Shown here piece after piece: positions 37,412 to 46,429 of a DNA stretch of 64,000 nucleotides. This DNA comes from DASQMT01 sp963835735 (lineage in GTDB: Bacteria; Actinomycetota; Thermoleophilia; Solirubrobacterales; Solirubrobacteraceae): NCBI GenBank assembly GCA_963835735.1, contig CAWIGP010000002.1, positions 558,001 through 622,000 on the forward strand, written 5' to 3'. Made by a program: the position numbers and the translations under genes. The notes under the pieces are model-generated. The model was not told the origin of the DNA, ran no database searches, and worked only from the letters and a program-made list of their open reading frames with translations. Every line of letters begins with the position of its first letter. Position 1 is the first letter of the stretch.

Positions 37412-38099
37412 ATGAGCGCCTTGCACGAGGACCCGCGCGTGCGCCGCGGGATGGAGCGCCAGCTCGCTTCGCGCCGCCGCCTGCTCGACGCCGGCGCCCG
37501 CCCGGTCGGCTGGAAGCTCGGGCTCGGGACTACCGCGGCGATGCTGCAGCACGGGATCAGCGCGCCGCTGGTCGGCCACCTGACCGACCGCGGCGTGCGC
37601 GAGCCCGGCAGCGCGGTGGCGATCGGCGACTGGGTCCGGCCGACGGCCGAGCCGGAGATCGCCGTGCACGTCGCGCACGACGTGCCGCCCGGCGCCGATC
37701 GCGACGCGGTCGCCGCGGCGATCGCAGGACTCGGCGTCGCGATCGAGCTGGTCGATCTCGGCGCCGGTGAGCTGGAGGAGATCCTCGCGGGCGACATCTT
37801 CCACCGTCACGTGGTGCTCGGGCCGCCTGTGACCGGGGTCGTGCTCGACGACCTGCGCGGGGCGATCGTGCTCGGCGACGAAGGGACAGTACATCGGCGA
37901 GCCGCTGGCGCTCGTGGGCGATCCGGTGGCGGCGCTGGCGCACCTCTCGTCCCATCTGGCGGCCTTCGGCGAGACCGTCCGCGCGGGCGAGGTCCTGATC
38001 ACCGGCTCGATCGTCCCGGCGCTTCCGGTCGCCCCGGAACAGCGGCTGGAGTACCGGCTGGAGCCGCTCGGCGAGCTCGCGTTGCGCTTCGTGGAGTGA
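37412..38099 (+). CDS. 2-keto-4-pentenoate hydratase / FAH-family protein (frame break)
   Basis: A FAA-hydrolase-superfamily protein of about 230 residues, similar to 2-hydroxypenta-2,4-dienoate hydratase-type decarboxylases/hydratases. Segments ARPVGWKLGLG, PTAEPEIAVHVAHDV, AIELVDLGAGELEEILAGDIFHR (acidic metal-site region) are in the first frame. Near 37885 the frame shifts by one; the second frame continues QYIGEPLALVGDPVAALAHL, LAAFGETVRAGEVLITGSIV and LRFVE to the stop. The family needs both halves, so the gene is one unit with a probable extra base. An upstream ATG at 37399 has a better AAGGAG site but needs a second one-base correction. Confidence 0.7.
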
Positions 38100-38141
38100 C
38101 TCGGGCGCGCCCCGATCCGCGGCTATACTCCGCCGGCCCTC

Positions 38142-38226
38142 GCGCCGATGGCGGAATTGGTAGACGCGCCAGGTTGAGGGCCTGGTCCGGGATAACCGGG
38201 TGGAGGTTCGAGTCCTCTTCGGCGCA
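38142..38226 (+). tRNA. tRNA-Leu (GAG anticodon)
   Basis: An 85-base class II tRNA. Acceptor GCGCCGA pairs with TCGGCGC plus discriminator A. D-loop AATTGGTAGACGC, anticodon stem CCAGG-TTGAGGG-CCTGG (anticodon GAG, reads CUC/CUU), variable arm TCCGGGATAACCGGGT, T arm GGAGG-TTCGAGT-CCTCT. CCA is not encoded. A TATACT -10 element lies at 38124-38129 with no clear -35. It sits 406 bases from the end of the eCIS cluster. Confidence 0.97.
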
Positions 38227-38632
38227 TGAAGGAAGCCCTGCATTGCGGAGCCTCTGCTCGTCGTCGGCCGTTCGGGTGGCGCAACTTTTCACGCGGCCAT
38301 CCACTCGGGCCGCCGAGTCGCGGCGGGGCTGGGCAATCGCGGCAAGATCGATGCTCGACTGGCACGCCGGTGATTTGTGCCGGCGTCGATGGTGGAACGG
38401 CCAGTAGGTAGCGAACAGCGGGCCGAGCTCACCGCCGAGGGCGACCGGCTCGTAGGCCAGCTCCTGCGCCGCGGCGCAATCGATCCACCCGGCCGGCGGG
38501 CTGAGCTCGAGAACGTGGGCCGGCGCCAGCTCCGGGTGGACGAGGGCGGCGAGCCGCGCCTCGGTCTGCGCGAGGCGGTCGGTGTGTACTGGCGGTGCGA
38601 AGCATTTGAGCGTCGCGATGATGCAGCGCGCG
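38227..38632. other. Gap between tRNA-Leu and the eCIS cluster with a coding-like remnant
   Basis: No complete gene is supported. On the minus strand about 38395-38630 is open and protein-like in composition (for example LAALVHPELAPAHVLELSPP and AQELAYEPVALGG), but there is no start codon, and the frame runs on into low-quality sequence. It may be a gene fragment left at the island edge. The plus-strand frames here have skewed composition and are rejected. GGCACGCCGG and GTGCCGGCG near 38360-38390 are partial inverted copies. Confidence 0.3.
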
Positions 38633-41600
38633 CTACAGCTGGACCACGTTGATCCGCATGTTGCCGGCGGTGGCCAACCCGTTCGCCAGCACGAACAGCC
38701 GCACGTCGCCCGGCGCCCGTGTCGCCGTAACGACCGCCGAGTCGGCGATCACAGCGCCAACGTCTCTTCCGCTCTCGGCGAAGTCGAGCGCGGTGAAGGT
38801 GACGTCGCCGGCCATCAGCAGGGTGCCCGCGTCCAGCACCTCGGTATCGGCGGCGTGCACGGCGCGGAACGCCGGCTGGGCGAGCTTGCCTTCCTTCGGC
38901 AGCGCGCTGAGGCGCGCGACGACGTCCTCGCCGAGCGTGATCGCGGTCAGCCGCACGTCGTGCAGGTGCAGCGAGCCCAGCCCGCGCAGAGTAAGCCGCT
39001 CATCCTTCTGCGCGTCGCGCAGGGCGGGCAGCGCGCTCTCGTCGAGCTCCTTGCCCGGGATCCCGTACAGGCCCAGCGCGCCGATCAGGTCGGTGCTCTC
39101 GATCAGTGCCTCCGCACGGGCGTCGAGCAGCACGAGCGCCGCCTCGCCCGCGCCGAACGCCGCGGCCTCCTGGAGCTTCGCGAGCGCCGCGACGATGGTC
39201 GGTGCCGCCGGCTTGTCGTCCGTGAGGATGGCGGGCAGCAGTGCCCAGGCCCGCTGCTCGTTCGCGCTCAGGCGCCGGATCCGCTGCGCCCGCGAGATCG
39301 TGCCGGCGAGCTCCTTCCGCGTGCCGGCCGACGCGCCCGCCAGCTCCGTCGCGAAGGCGGTGGCCTTGGCCTCGAACTCGCGCGGGTCGCGGATGCCGAT
39401 CACGCCGCCGACCAGCTCGCGCGGGTGGTCGTCGCCGATCCCGAGCCGGCCGTCCAGGACGCTGGCCCTGACGTGCACCCGCTCGGCGGAGCCGACCACG
39501 GCGACCGGTCCCACCACCTTCTGCTGCGTGATCCGGCAGCCGTCGATCGTCACCTCGGCGCAGCCGTCGAACAGCAGCGGCTGGTCGGTGAGCAGCAGCA
39601 GGTCGACGTTGCGCAACGTGACGGCCTGCAGGCTGTGGAACTCCACCGCCGCGGTGACGAGCACGCGGGCGCCGTCGCCGCAGCTCTCGATCACGAGCGT
39701 GTCCGCCTCCTTGACGCCGAGCACCAGCTGCCCGAGCTTGTGCTCTCCGGCCTGCAGGCAGAGGCAGATGTCGCGCTCGCCGCGGCCGGTCAGCTCGTTC
39801 ACCGCCTGCTCCAACGGCGTGCCCGGTCGCACCACGCGGCAGCAGGCCTCGCCCCCGCTCGGGCGGGCGCAGAGGACGTCGAGCGCCTCCTGCACGGTCG
39901 CCGCGCCCGCCAGGTCGGCGCACGCGCCGGGCACGTAGGCCACCTCGGCGGCCAGGCTGAGCTCCGCGTTGAAGTGCAGCGGCGACGCCAGCGGCGCCCC
40001 GCCGGAGTCGAGCAGCCGCGCCTCGACGCGCTGGCTCGGGCGGCCGAGGTCGCCGGCCGGCCGCCAGGCGCAGGCGGCGACGCCGTCGGCCCCGGTGACC
40101 GTCTCGAAGCTGGTCTGCGCGCCGCTCGGCAGCGCGGCGATGTCGGCGGCGAGCGCGCCATCCGCACCGGTTTTGAAGCGCACCGCGGCGCCCTCCACGG
40201 GGTGGCGGCCGCGGAAGACGCCGGCCTCGAGCAGCTGCGGGAGCGGCTCGCCGGGCCGCGCCTCCTGACCGTCGCCGCCGACGTAGAGCAGCGTGGCCAG
40301 CTCGGTCACGGGCGGGAACAGGCCGCGGCAGTCCTGCACCGCGAACGCCGAGCCGTCGGAGCGCAGCACGGCGAGCTTGCAGAAGTGGTGGAGGATCCCG
40401 GCGGGTGGCAGCAGCGCGGGCTGGCCGCCCTCGGCGGGCCACTCGATCGTGCCCGACTGCGCGTCGGCGGTCGCCGTGCGCGCCGGGATCAGCCAGTGGT
40501 CGCCCGTGTGGTACTCCCCCGCCTTGAAGCCGACCTGGACCCCGTTCTCGAGCTCGGCGAACGGCTCGGCCGCGCCCGGCGGGTCGATCTTCAGCGCGCC
40601 GGCGCCGTCCCAGCGGCGGAGCTTGAGCACCGACCCCGCGAAGGCCGGCGGGTCGGAGCGCAGCGTCACGGTGCGGGCGTCGCGGTCGACCTCCGCGATC
40701 TGCGCGAGGAAGCCGGGCGCGGACTCGAGCTCGGTGAGCTCGTCGCTCAGCTCGACCCACTGGCCGGGGGCGAAGCCCAGCACGTCGTCGGGGCCGAGGC
40801 TGCCGACCACGACGTCGCGGCCGGCGACGGCCGACACGCCGGTCACGACCGAGCCGTTGTCGCGCGACCACTTGTAGGTCGCGCCCACGGGACGGATCCG
40901 CGGGGCGTCGCCGGGCCCGAGGTCGGGCAGCGAGACGTCGAGCGTCAGCGTCTTGGTCGCGGGGGCGTGCGCGGCGATCGTGGCGAGCGCGCCCTCCATG
41001 GGCTCGCTGCCCGGCGCCGAGCGGAAGATCTCGACCGCCTGCCCGACGCTCCAGGTGCCGGCGGCGTAGACGACCTTGTCGGCGGCGGTGACGGTGACGG
41101 GGTGGTCGCCGGGCGCGCTGGTGAGGTCATAGGGCTCGCCGGGCGCGTGGATCTCCACGCGGTAGAGCTGGTTCTCGAGCCCCGTGTAGCCCGCGGTGGC
41201 CGGCACGAGGCACGGGTCCGGCGTGGCGGCCTCGCGCCTGGCGCGCGCGCCGAGCCGGCCGGTGCTCGGCGCGATCGCGGCGAGGTAGGCCGCCGGATCG
41301 TCGGCGCAGGTGGTCTTCGCCGTGCCGGCGAACACGGTGCGCACCTGCCAGACGGTCCTGGTGCGCGTCGCAGTGTCGGGGCCGCCGAGCGCGGTCTCGC
41401 GCAGTGCGGGATCGTCCAGCCAGGTCAGATGGCGGTCCCAGACGTCGAGGTAGACGACCGAGAAGCCGGCCTGGGAGCTGTCGAGCGGATCGAGCGGCGG
41501 CCGGTCCGGCTGGTTCGTGTACGGCACCGGGGCCTCGTTCTCGCACAGGATCCCGTCGACGTAGTAGCGCCCGGGCGTGAGCGTGAAGTCGCCCTCCGCG

Positions 41601-41806
41601 AGGTCGAGCACGACGCCGAACGCCGCGGCGCCGAGCGGCCCGCCGCAGGCGCCGATGACGTCGGCCGCCTCGCTGCGCTCGCGATGCAGCACGAGGTCGA
41701 CCTGCTCGTTGAAGTCCGCGTCGAGCTGCACGCGGCCCTGCTGGAGCCGGACGGTCGAGAAGTGACGCGCCGGGTCGAACGTCTGGCGGCTGAAGTCGCC
41801 CTTCAT
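38633..41806 (-). CDS. DUF6519 protein, eCIS fibre/spike-associated beta-helix protein
   Basis: A 1,057-residue protein with the DUF6519 start (MKGDFSRQTFDPARHFS, VRLQQGRVQLDADFNEQ), a family found at the distal end of eCIS and phage-tail-like clusters. The first 300 residues contain GRYYVDGILCENEAPVPYTNQP and a metal-like Cys pair. Residues about 700-860 look like a right-handed beta-helix (repeated VTLRNVDLLLL, VTIDGCRITQ, VHVRASVLDG), typical of tail fibres and carbohydrate-binding spikes. An RBS (GGAGGCAG) precedes the ATG. Last gene of the operon; probable role is target-cell recognition (inference). Confidence 0.85.
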   Translation of the reverse strand: MKGDFSRQTFDPARHFSTVRLQQGRVQLDADFNEQVDLVLHRERSEAADVIGACGGPLGAAAFGVVLDLAEGDFTLTPGRYYVDGILCENEAPVPYTNQPDRPPLDPLDSSQAGFSVVYLDVWDRHLTWLDDPALRETALGGPDTATRTRTVWQVRTVFAGTAKTTCADDPAAYLAAIAPSTGRLGARARREAATPDPCLVPATAGYTGLENQLYRVEIHAPGEPYDLTSAPGDHPVTVTAADKVVYAAGTWSVGQAVEIFRSAPGSEPMEGALATIAAHAPATKTLTLDVSLPDLGPGDAPRIRPVGATYKWSRDNGSVVTGVSAVAGRDVVVGSLGPDDVLGFAPGQWVELSDELTELESAPGFLAQIAEVDRDARTVTLRSDPPAFAGSVLKLRRWDGAGALKIDPPGAAEPFAELENGVQVGFKAGEYHTGDHWLIPARTATADAQSGTIEWPAEGGQPALLPPAGILHHFCKLAVLRSDGSAFAVQDCRGLFPPVTELATLLYVGGDGQEARPGEPLPQLLEAGVFRGRHPVEGAAVRFKTGADGALAADIAALPSGAQTSFETVTGADGVAACAWRPAGDLGRPSQRVEARLLDSGGAPLASPLHFNAELSLAAEVAYVPGACADLAGAATVQEALDVLCARPSGGEACCRVVRPGTPLEQAVNELTGRGERDICLCLQAGEHKLGQLVLGVKEADTLVIESCGDGARVLVTAAVEFHSLQAVTLRNVDLLLLTDQPLLFDGCAEVTIDGCRITQQKVVGPVAVVGSAERVHVRASVLDGRLGIGDDHPRELVGGVIGIRDPREFEAKATAFATELAGASAGTRKELAGTISRAQRIRRLSANEQRAWALLPAILTDDKPAAPTIVAALAKLQEAAAFGAGEAALVLLDARAEALIESTDLIGALGLYGIPGKELDESALPALRDAQKDERLTLRGLGSLHLHDVRLTAITLGEDVVARLSALPKEGKLAQPAFRAVHAADTEVLDAGTLLMAGDVTFTALDFAESGRDVGAVIADSAVVTATRAPGDVRLFVLANGLATAGNMRINVVQL

Positions 41807-41827
41807 CGGACTGCCTCCGGTCTCGCG

Positions 41828-43847
41828 CTATGTCGCATGGAAGACACCCACCTCCAGGCCGAACCGCAGGTGCTCGTCGAGCCGCGCGCGCAGGTGGGCC
41901 TCGCGCCGCGGGAGCCGGAGGTGGTGGAAGGCGCCGAGCTCGGACTCGTCGTCGGCGCCGGAGCGGATCTCCGCCGCCGTCGCGTCGGCCAGCTGGCCGT
42001 AGCCCGGTTCGCCGTAGCGCAGCGAGGTCATCACGGGCTTCACGCGCGCGGCGTCCGCGTCGCGCTCGGGCCGGCATTGATTCCGCCGGGGGGTGAGCGA
42101 GCCCGGCGGCACGTACGAGAAGCGCACGCAGCCGTCCTGGCGCCGGCGGGCCAGGACCGGGCCCGGCCACGCGTCGGGGTCGGTGCCGTCGGGCACCTGC
42201 GCGATCAGCAGCGAGTTGGAGACCAGCTCGAGCGCGTCAGCCTTGACACGCCCGATCACCGTCGCCTGCTCGAGCTCGAGCAGAGCGCCGAAGCCGCCGC
42301 TCTGGCCCGAGATCGCGACCGCGGCCGCGTCGGTCGCGTCCACGAGGCCGTCGACCACGCGTACGCGCGCATCGGGGACGGCCCGGATCGCCCCGACGAT
42401 CGAGCGCTCGACGAGCACCGCGGTGATCGGCGCGGCGACGACGAGGCTGGGCTCCCCGGGCGCGAGCGGCGTGCCGTCCGGCTCGAGCGCCAGCCCGGGC
42501 ACCAGCGTCGTGTGTCGCAGCTCGAGGGCGCCGAGGCCGTCCTCCCCGGCTCCCGGCGGGCGGACCGCGAGCCCGGCGCCCGTGACGAGCAGCCCGTCGA
42601 GCACGATCGCACCCGTCCCGTCGCCGCTAAGCGCGGCGGTGGCCGCGAGGACGACCGTCGGGCGTGCCCCGACGGCGGCGCGGACGGTGACGCGGCGGCC
42701 GCTGGCATCGATCGCGAGCGCGGTCTCCTCGTAGCGGCCGCTGTCCCCGATCTCCACCACGCCACCCTCCGGCGGCAGGGCGTCGACCGCCGCCTGGATC
42801 GCGCCCGGGCCGCCGCCCGCCTCGACGATCGCGACACCGTGCGCCTCCGCCGGCAGCGGCCGGTCGTACTCGCCGCCGCCGATGTTCCCGGCGAGCCCGG
42901 AGTGGAACGTGACCCGCGGCTCGGCGTCCTGGGGGAAGAGCAGCCGCCCGAGCACCGGGTCGATCGCGACCGCGCCGGCCGGGGCGCTCCAGTCGCTCAG
43001 GTCGCAGACGCGCCAGCGCATCCAGGCCGAGCGGCCCTCCGGCCGTCTCGACGAGCAGGCTGCGCGCGTCGCCGTAGAAGGCGGCGAGATCGGCCGCGGA
43101 GGCGCGGCGCGAGATCGGCGCCGGCACGTTGCGCGGCTGCGCGAGCCCGGTGATCTCGTCCTCGGTCTCGGGCCGGCTGAACAGCGGGGCGTCGTTGCCG
43201 AGCGGGCTGAAGCGGAAGCGGCGCAGCGGCTCGGCCGCGTCCGGCGCGGCGGGCGAGCCGGTCAGGCGCTGGGCGCCCAGCCGCCAGAGGAAGATGGCGA
43301 CGTCCGGGATGTTGTAGCGCCCGCGGCCGCTCGCGATCCGCCGCACGTCGGCGGTGTGGGTGAGCGTGGGCCGCTCCGGCAGCCGCTCGAACGGCCCGCC
43401 GAGCGCCTCGAGCGCGAGCGCGTCGCGCACGGAGACGAAGCTGCGGCAGTCCGGGCGCAGGTGGTTGAGGTGCTGGGTGGCCGCGAGCAGCTCGAAGCAC
43501 TCCGCCGCGCGGGCCGGCAGTCCGGTCACGTCGCGCGCGAGCTGCTCGAGCAGCGCCGCGGTGCCCTTGCGGCGCCGGTAGGCGATCGTGTGCGCGACCT
43601 CGGCGCGCGGCGTCAGCGGCGCGGGCGGCAGGCCGGTGATGCCCAGCAGGTCGCCGATGTAGGGAAGCACCCAGGGCGCGCAGGTCTCGACGAACTGATC
43701 GTCGTAGAGGCGCTCGAGGTCCTCCTCCAGCACGGTCAACTGGTCGGCGATCACGCCGACCAGCTCGCGCAGCGGCCCTGCGTCGCCGTCGCGGATGCCG
43801 TGGACGGCCGGCAGCAGGGAGATCAGCCGGTCGGCGGTGACGGTCAC
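41828..43847 (-). CDS. eCIS tail protein I-like baseplate protein (one frame break)
   Basis: A baseplate component of about 670 residues whose N-terminal 200 residues match the phage tail protein I (gpI/P2) domain: LISLLPAVHGIRDGDAGPLRELV, LERLYDDQFVETCAPWVLPYIGDLLG, YRRRKGTAALLEQLARDVTG. The C-terminal part is a beta-rich, probably beta-helical region (VTVRAAVGARPTVVLAATAAL, LDGLLVTGAGLAV). The frame breaks near 43025; dropping one base joins AGGPLGLE to RWRVCDLSDWSAP. GTG start in a GTGA overlap with the upstream baseplate gene. By position it corresponds to Afp12/gp7-region proteins that link baseplate to fibres. Confidence 0.82.
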
Positions 43848-46429
43848 GGCGTCACCTTCAGGTCGCCGGCGCGCAGGTCGATGGTCAGGAGCTGCGCCGG
43901 CAGCGCGGCCGCCACGTCGTCGCCCGGCACGGGCACGCGCGCCACGAGCGCACGGTTCAGCGCCGGCACGCTGCCCGTGTACAGGGCGTCGAGGTCGACG
44001 GCGACGACGCCGGCGACGCCGTGCAGGACGGCGAGCAGCTCGCTGAGCGGCACGGGCTGCCCGAACGCGCGCGCCGTGAACGCGAAGTGCTCGGCCAGTG
44101 CCGCCTCGGCGTCGGCGAGCACCTGCTCGGCGAGCAGGACGGGATCGCGCTCGATCGTCCCGCCCACGCGGAAGCCCACCGCCTCGTAGCTGCGCACGGT
44201 CACGCCGACGTGCGCGTCGCCGGCCGTTGCCATCGCGTCGAGCAGGCTGCGCTGCACCGGGCCGTCCTCGGGCACCGCGTCGCCGTTCGTGCCCGCCACC
44301 GTCACGAACACCGCCTTCCCGTCATCGCCCCAGACCCAGGTGGCGTGCGCCTTCGCGACGCCCTCGAACGCGCGCGCGAAGTCGGCGTAGTCGTCGAGCG
44401 AGACGATCCGGCCGAGCGTGAGCACGGTCAGCGGCGCGTTGGCGCGGGCGTCCGCGAGCACCTCGGGGTCCGTGCCGCCGGTGGCCGGGAGCAGGTTCGT
44501 CACGCCGCGGACGCCGAGCGGGCGGGTCAGCGGCAGCGTGAGCTTGCCGGCGTCGAGGTTGCCGGCCACGCCGATGCCCTTGCGGTAGGCGGCGCTCACG
44601 TTCTCGGGGCCTGTCGGCAGGCGCGTCCCGGTGCGCCCGTCGCCGAAGCGGGCCGTCGCCTTGGCGTCGTCGTCGATCCGCAGGATGTAGACGCGTTCGC
44701 TGGGGCCGCGACCGAACAGCGACGGGACCTCCTCCCAGAGCACGCCGTCGACGCGCAGCTCGATGGTCGAACGCCGGCCCGTCGGCGTGTCCGCGAAGAC
44801 ATGCGTGACGGGCGACTGGCGCAGCACGAAAGTCTGGAAGGGCTTCGCCGCATCGCCGCTGCCCAGCGGCTCCTGGACGCCCTCGCCGTGCGTCGCGCGG
44901 ATGACGTTGGCGGCGATCTGCACGCTGTCGCGGCGGTACGGGCGCGCCAGCTCGCCCTCGAGCACGAGCAGCGTGCGGCTGTTCGCGACGGTCTCCGTCG
45001 CGGTCACGACCGCCTGCTCGGACACGGCAGGGCCTCCGTCGGCCGGCTCACCGGAGACGACGACGAGGCGGCCGACCGGGAGCGGCGTCACGAGGCGGTC
45101 GAGCTCGATCTCCGCGCCTCCGACGTCCCCGGCGATCGGCCGCTCGGCGCGGTCGAGCAGCTCGCTCTGCGCGTAGACCACGGTCTCGCGCACGTGCGCG
45201 TCGAAGGGGCTCAGCTCCGCTCCGCCGAGGAGCACGCGCGTCGTCTTGCCGGTGAGGCCGAAGCCCTTGCGCGCCGACTCCTCGACCGCCAGCACCTCGT
45301 AGACCTGCTCGGAGCCCGGCCGCACGAGCACGAGCCGGCTGCCCGGCAGGATCTCGCGATGGAGCCCGTCGAGGTGGATCGCCTGGTCCTCGCCCGAGAT
45401 CGCGGTCACGGTCAGGCCGGGCCACTCGTCGGCGTCCTTGGCCGCGCCCGTCGGGTCGTAGCGATCGCGCACGGTATCGGTCAGCAGCCGCCAGTCCGGC
45501 GCCGCGGACCCGAACAGGGCTGCCTTGGTGCGGAGCGCGTGGAACTCGCCGCCGAGCAGCGGGGGCGTCTCCGGCGGCTCGGGCAGCTCGGGCGGCTCGA
45601 ACGGATCGGTCGGGTCGAACGGATCGAGGTCGATGTCGATGTCGATGTCGATCAGCTCGATGCCCAGCCCGAGCCGCCATGTCACGCGGGTGACGCCGCG
45701 TTCGTGATCGGGCTCCACGTCGTCGAGGAAGCGCAGCGCCCACTGGTCGCGCGGCGGCGCGCTCGCCTCGGGGTCCACGAGCAGGAGGGCGTCGCCCGGC
45801 GCCAGGTTCAGGTCGACGCCGGCGAGGTGGGCCTCCGTCTGCCCCACGGCGGGCAGCACCGGCTCAGTCAGGCGCGGCCGCAGCTCGTTCCACTCGCCGC
45901 GGGCCTCGATGGCCTCGACGGTCTCGAAGGTCTGCGGCTTCTCGTCCGGCCCCGGGTTGCTCTGTACCTTCGTGCCCGTGCCGATCGGGACCACGCCGGG
46001 CGCGCCCTCGGCGGTCTCGAGCGTGAACGCGAGCACGGTCTCCGCGGCCACGCCCGGGGCGAGCTCGTAGCCGATAGCCCGCGCCAGCTCGAGCACCGAG
46101 CTGCGCTCGGTGGCGGTGCGCAGGTACGACTCGTTGGCGATCCGCTCCTGGTAGAAGGTCAGTACGTCGGCGACGGCTGCGACGGCGTCGAGCAGGGCGA
46201 TCGTGCCGTCCTCCGGCTCCCGCGTGCTGAGCCGCCGCAGCTGCGGCCGGTCGCCGGCCGAGAGCCCGGCGAGCAGGCTCGCGAGGAAGCTGGAGTGCGT
46301 CCCCGCGCGGGCCGCGACGGCCGGCAGCCCGGCGCGGTTCTCGATCGGCTCCGGCGTGGCGGCCTCGATCCCCGCGCAGCAGCCGCAGTCGTCCAAGTCG
46401 CGCAGCGCCGGGTCGACCGCGACGCTCAT
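43844..46429 (-). CDS. Putative eCIS baseplate assembly protein (second large wedge protein)
   Basis: An 861-residue intact frame. It has a Cys-rich start (LDDCGCCAGIE), a conserved N-terminal core (FLASLLAGLSAGDRPQLRRLSTRE, VLTFYQERIANESYLRTATER) and a gpJ/gp6-like C-terminal region (GARFGDGRTGTRLPTG-like, VTNLLPATGGTDPEVLADARANAP, RIVSLDDYADFARAFEGVAKA). The ATGGTDP motif is shared with the neighbouring baseplate gene, so the two are paralogues of the Afp11/Afp12 wedge type. An Asp/Ile run IDIDIDID lies near residue 255. ATGA-type overlaps on both sides. Confidence 0.87.
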   Translation of the reverse strand: MSVAVDPALRDLDDCGCCAGIEAATPEPIENRAGLPAVAARAGTHSSFLASLLAGLSAGDRPQLRRLSTREPEDGTIALLDAVAAVADVLTFYQERIANESYLRTATERSSVLELARAIGYELAPGVAAETVLAFTLETAEGAPGVVPIGTGTKVQSNPGPDEKPQTFETVEAIEARGEWNELRPRLTEPVLPAVGQTEAHLAGVDLNLAPGDALLLVDPEASAPPRDQWALRFLDDVEPDHERGVTRVTWRLGLGIELIDIDIDIDLDPFDPTDPFEPPELPEPPETPPLLGGEFHALRTKAALFGSAAPDWRLLTDTVRDRYDPTGAAKDADEWPGLTVTAISGEDQAIHLDGLHREILPGSRLVLVRPGSEQVYEVLAVEESARKGFGLTGKTTRVLLGGAELSPFDAHVRETVVYAQSELLDRAERPIAGDVGGAEIELDRLVTPLPVGRLVVVSGEPADGGPAVSEQAVVTATETVANSRTLLVLEGELARPYRRDSVQIAANVIRATHGEGVQEPLGSGDAAKPFQTFVLRQSPVTHVFADTPTGRRSTIELRVDGVLWEEVPSLFGRGPSERVYILRIDDDAKATARFGDGRTGTRLPTGPENVSAAYRKGIGVAGNLDAGKLTLPLTRPLGVRGVTNLLPATGGTDPEVLADARANAPLTVLTLGRIVSLDDYADFARAFEGVAKAHATWVWGDDGKAVFVTVAGTNGDAVPEDGPVQRSLLDAMATAGDAHVGVTVRSYEAVGFRVGGTIERDPVLLAEQVLADAEAALAEHFAFTARAFGQPVPLSELLAVLHGVAGVVAVDLDALYTGSVPALNRALVARVPVPGDDVAAALPAQLLTIDLRAGDLKVTP

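Noticed and set aside
38582..43153. 1,523-codon plus-strand open frame across the DUF6519 and tail genes
   Set aside because: Composition is Arg/His/Val-rich with no domain; the minus strand codes for recognisable eCIS proteins throughout.
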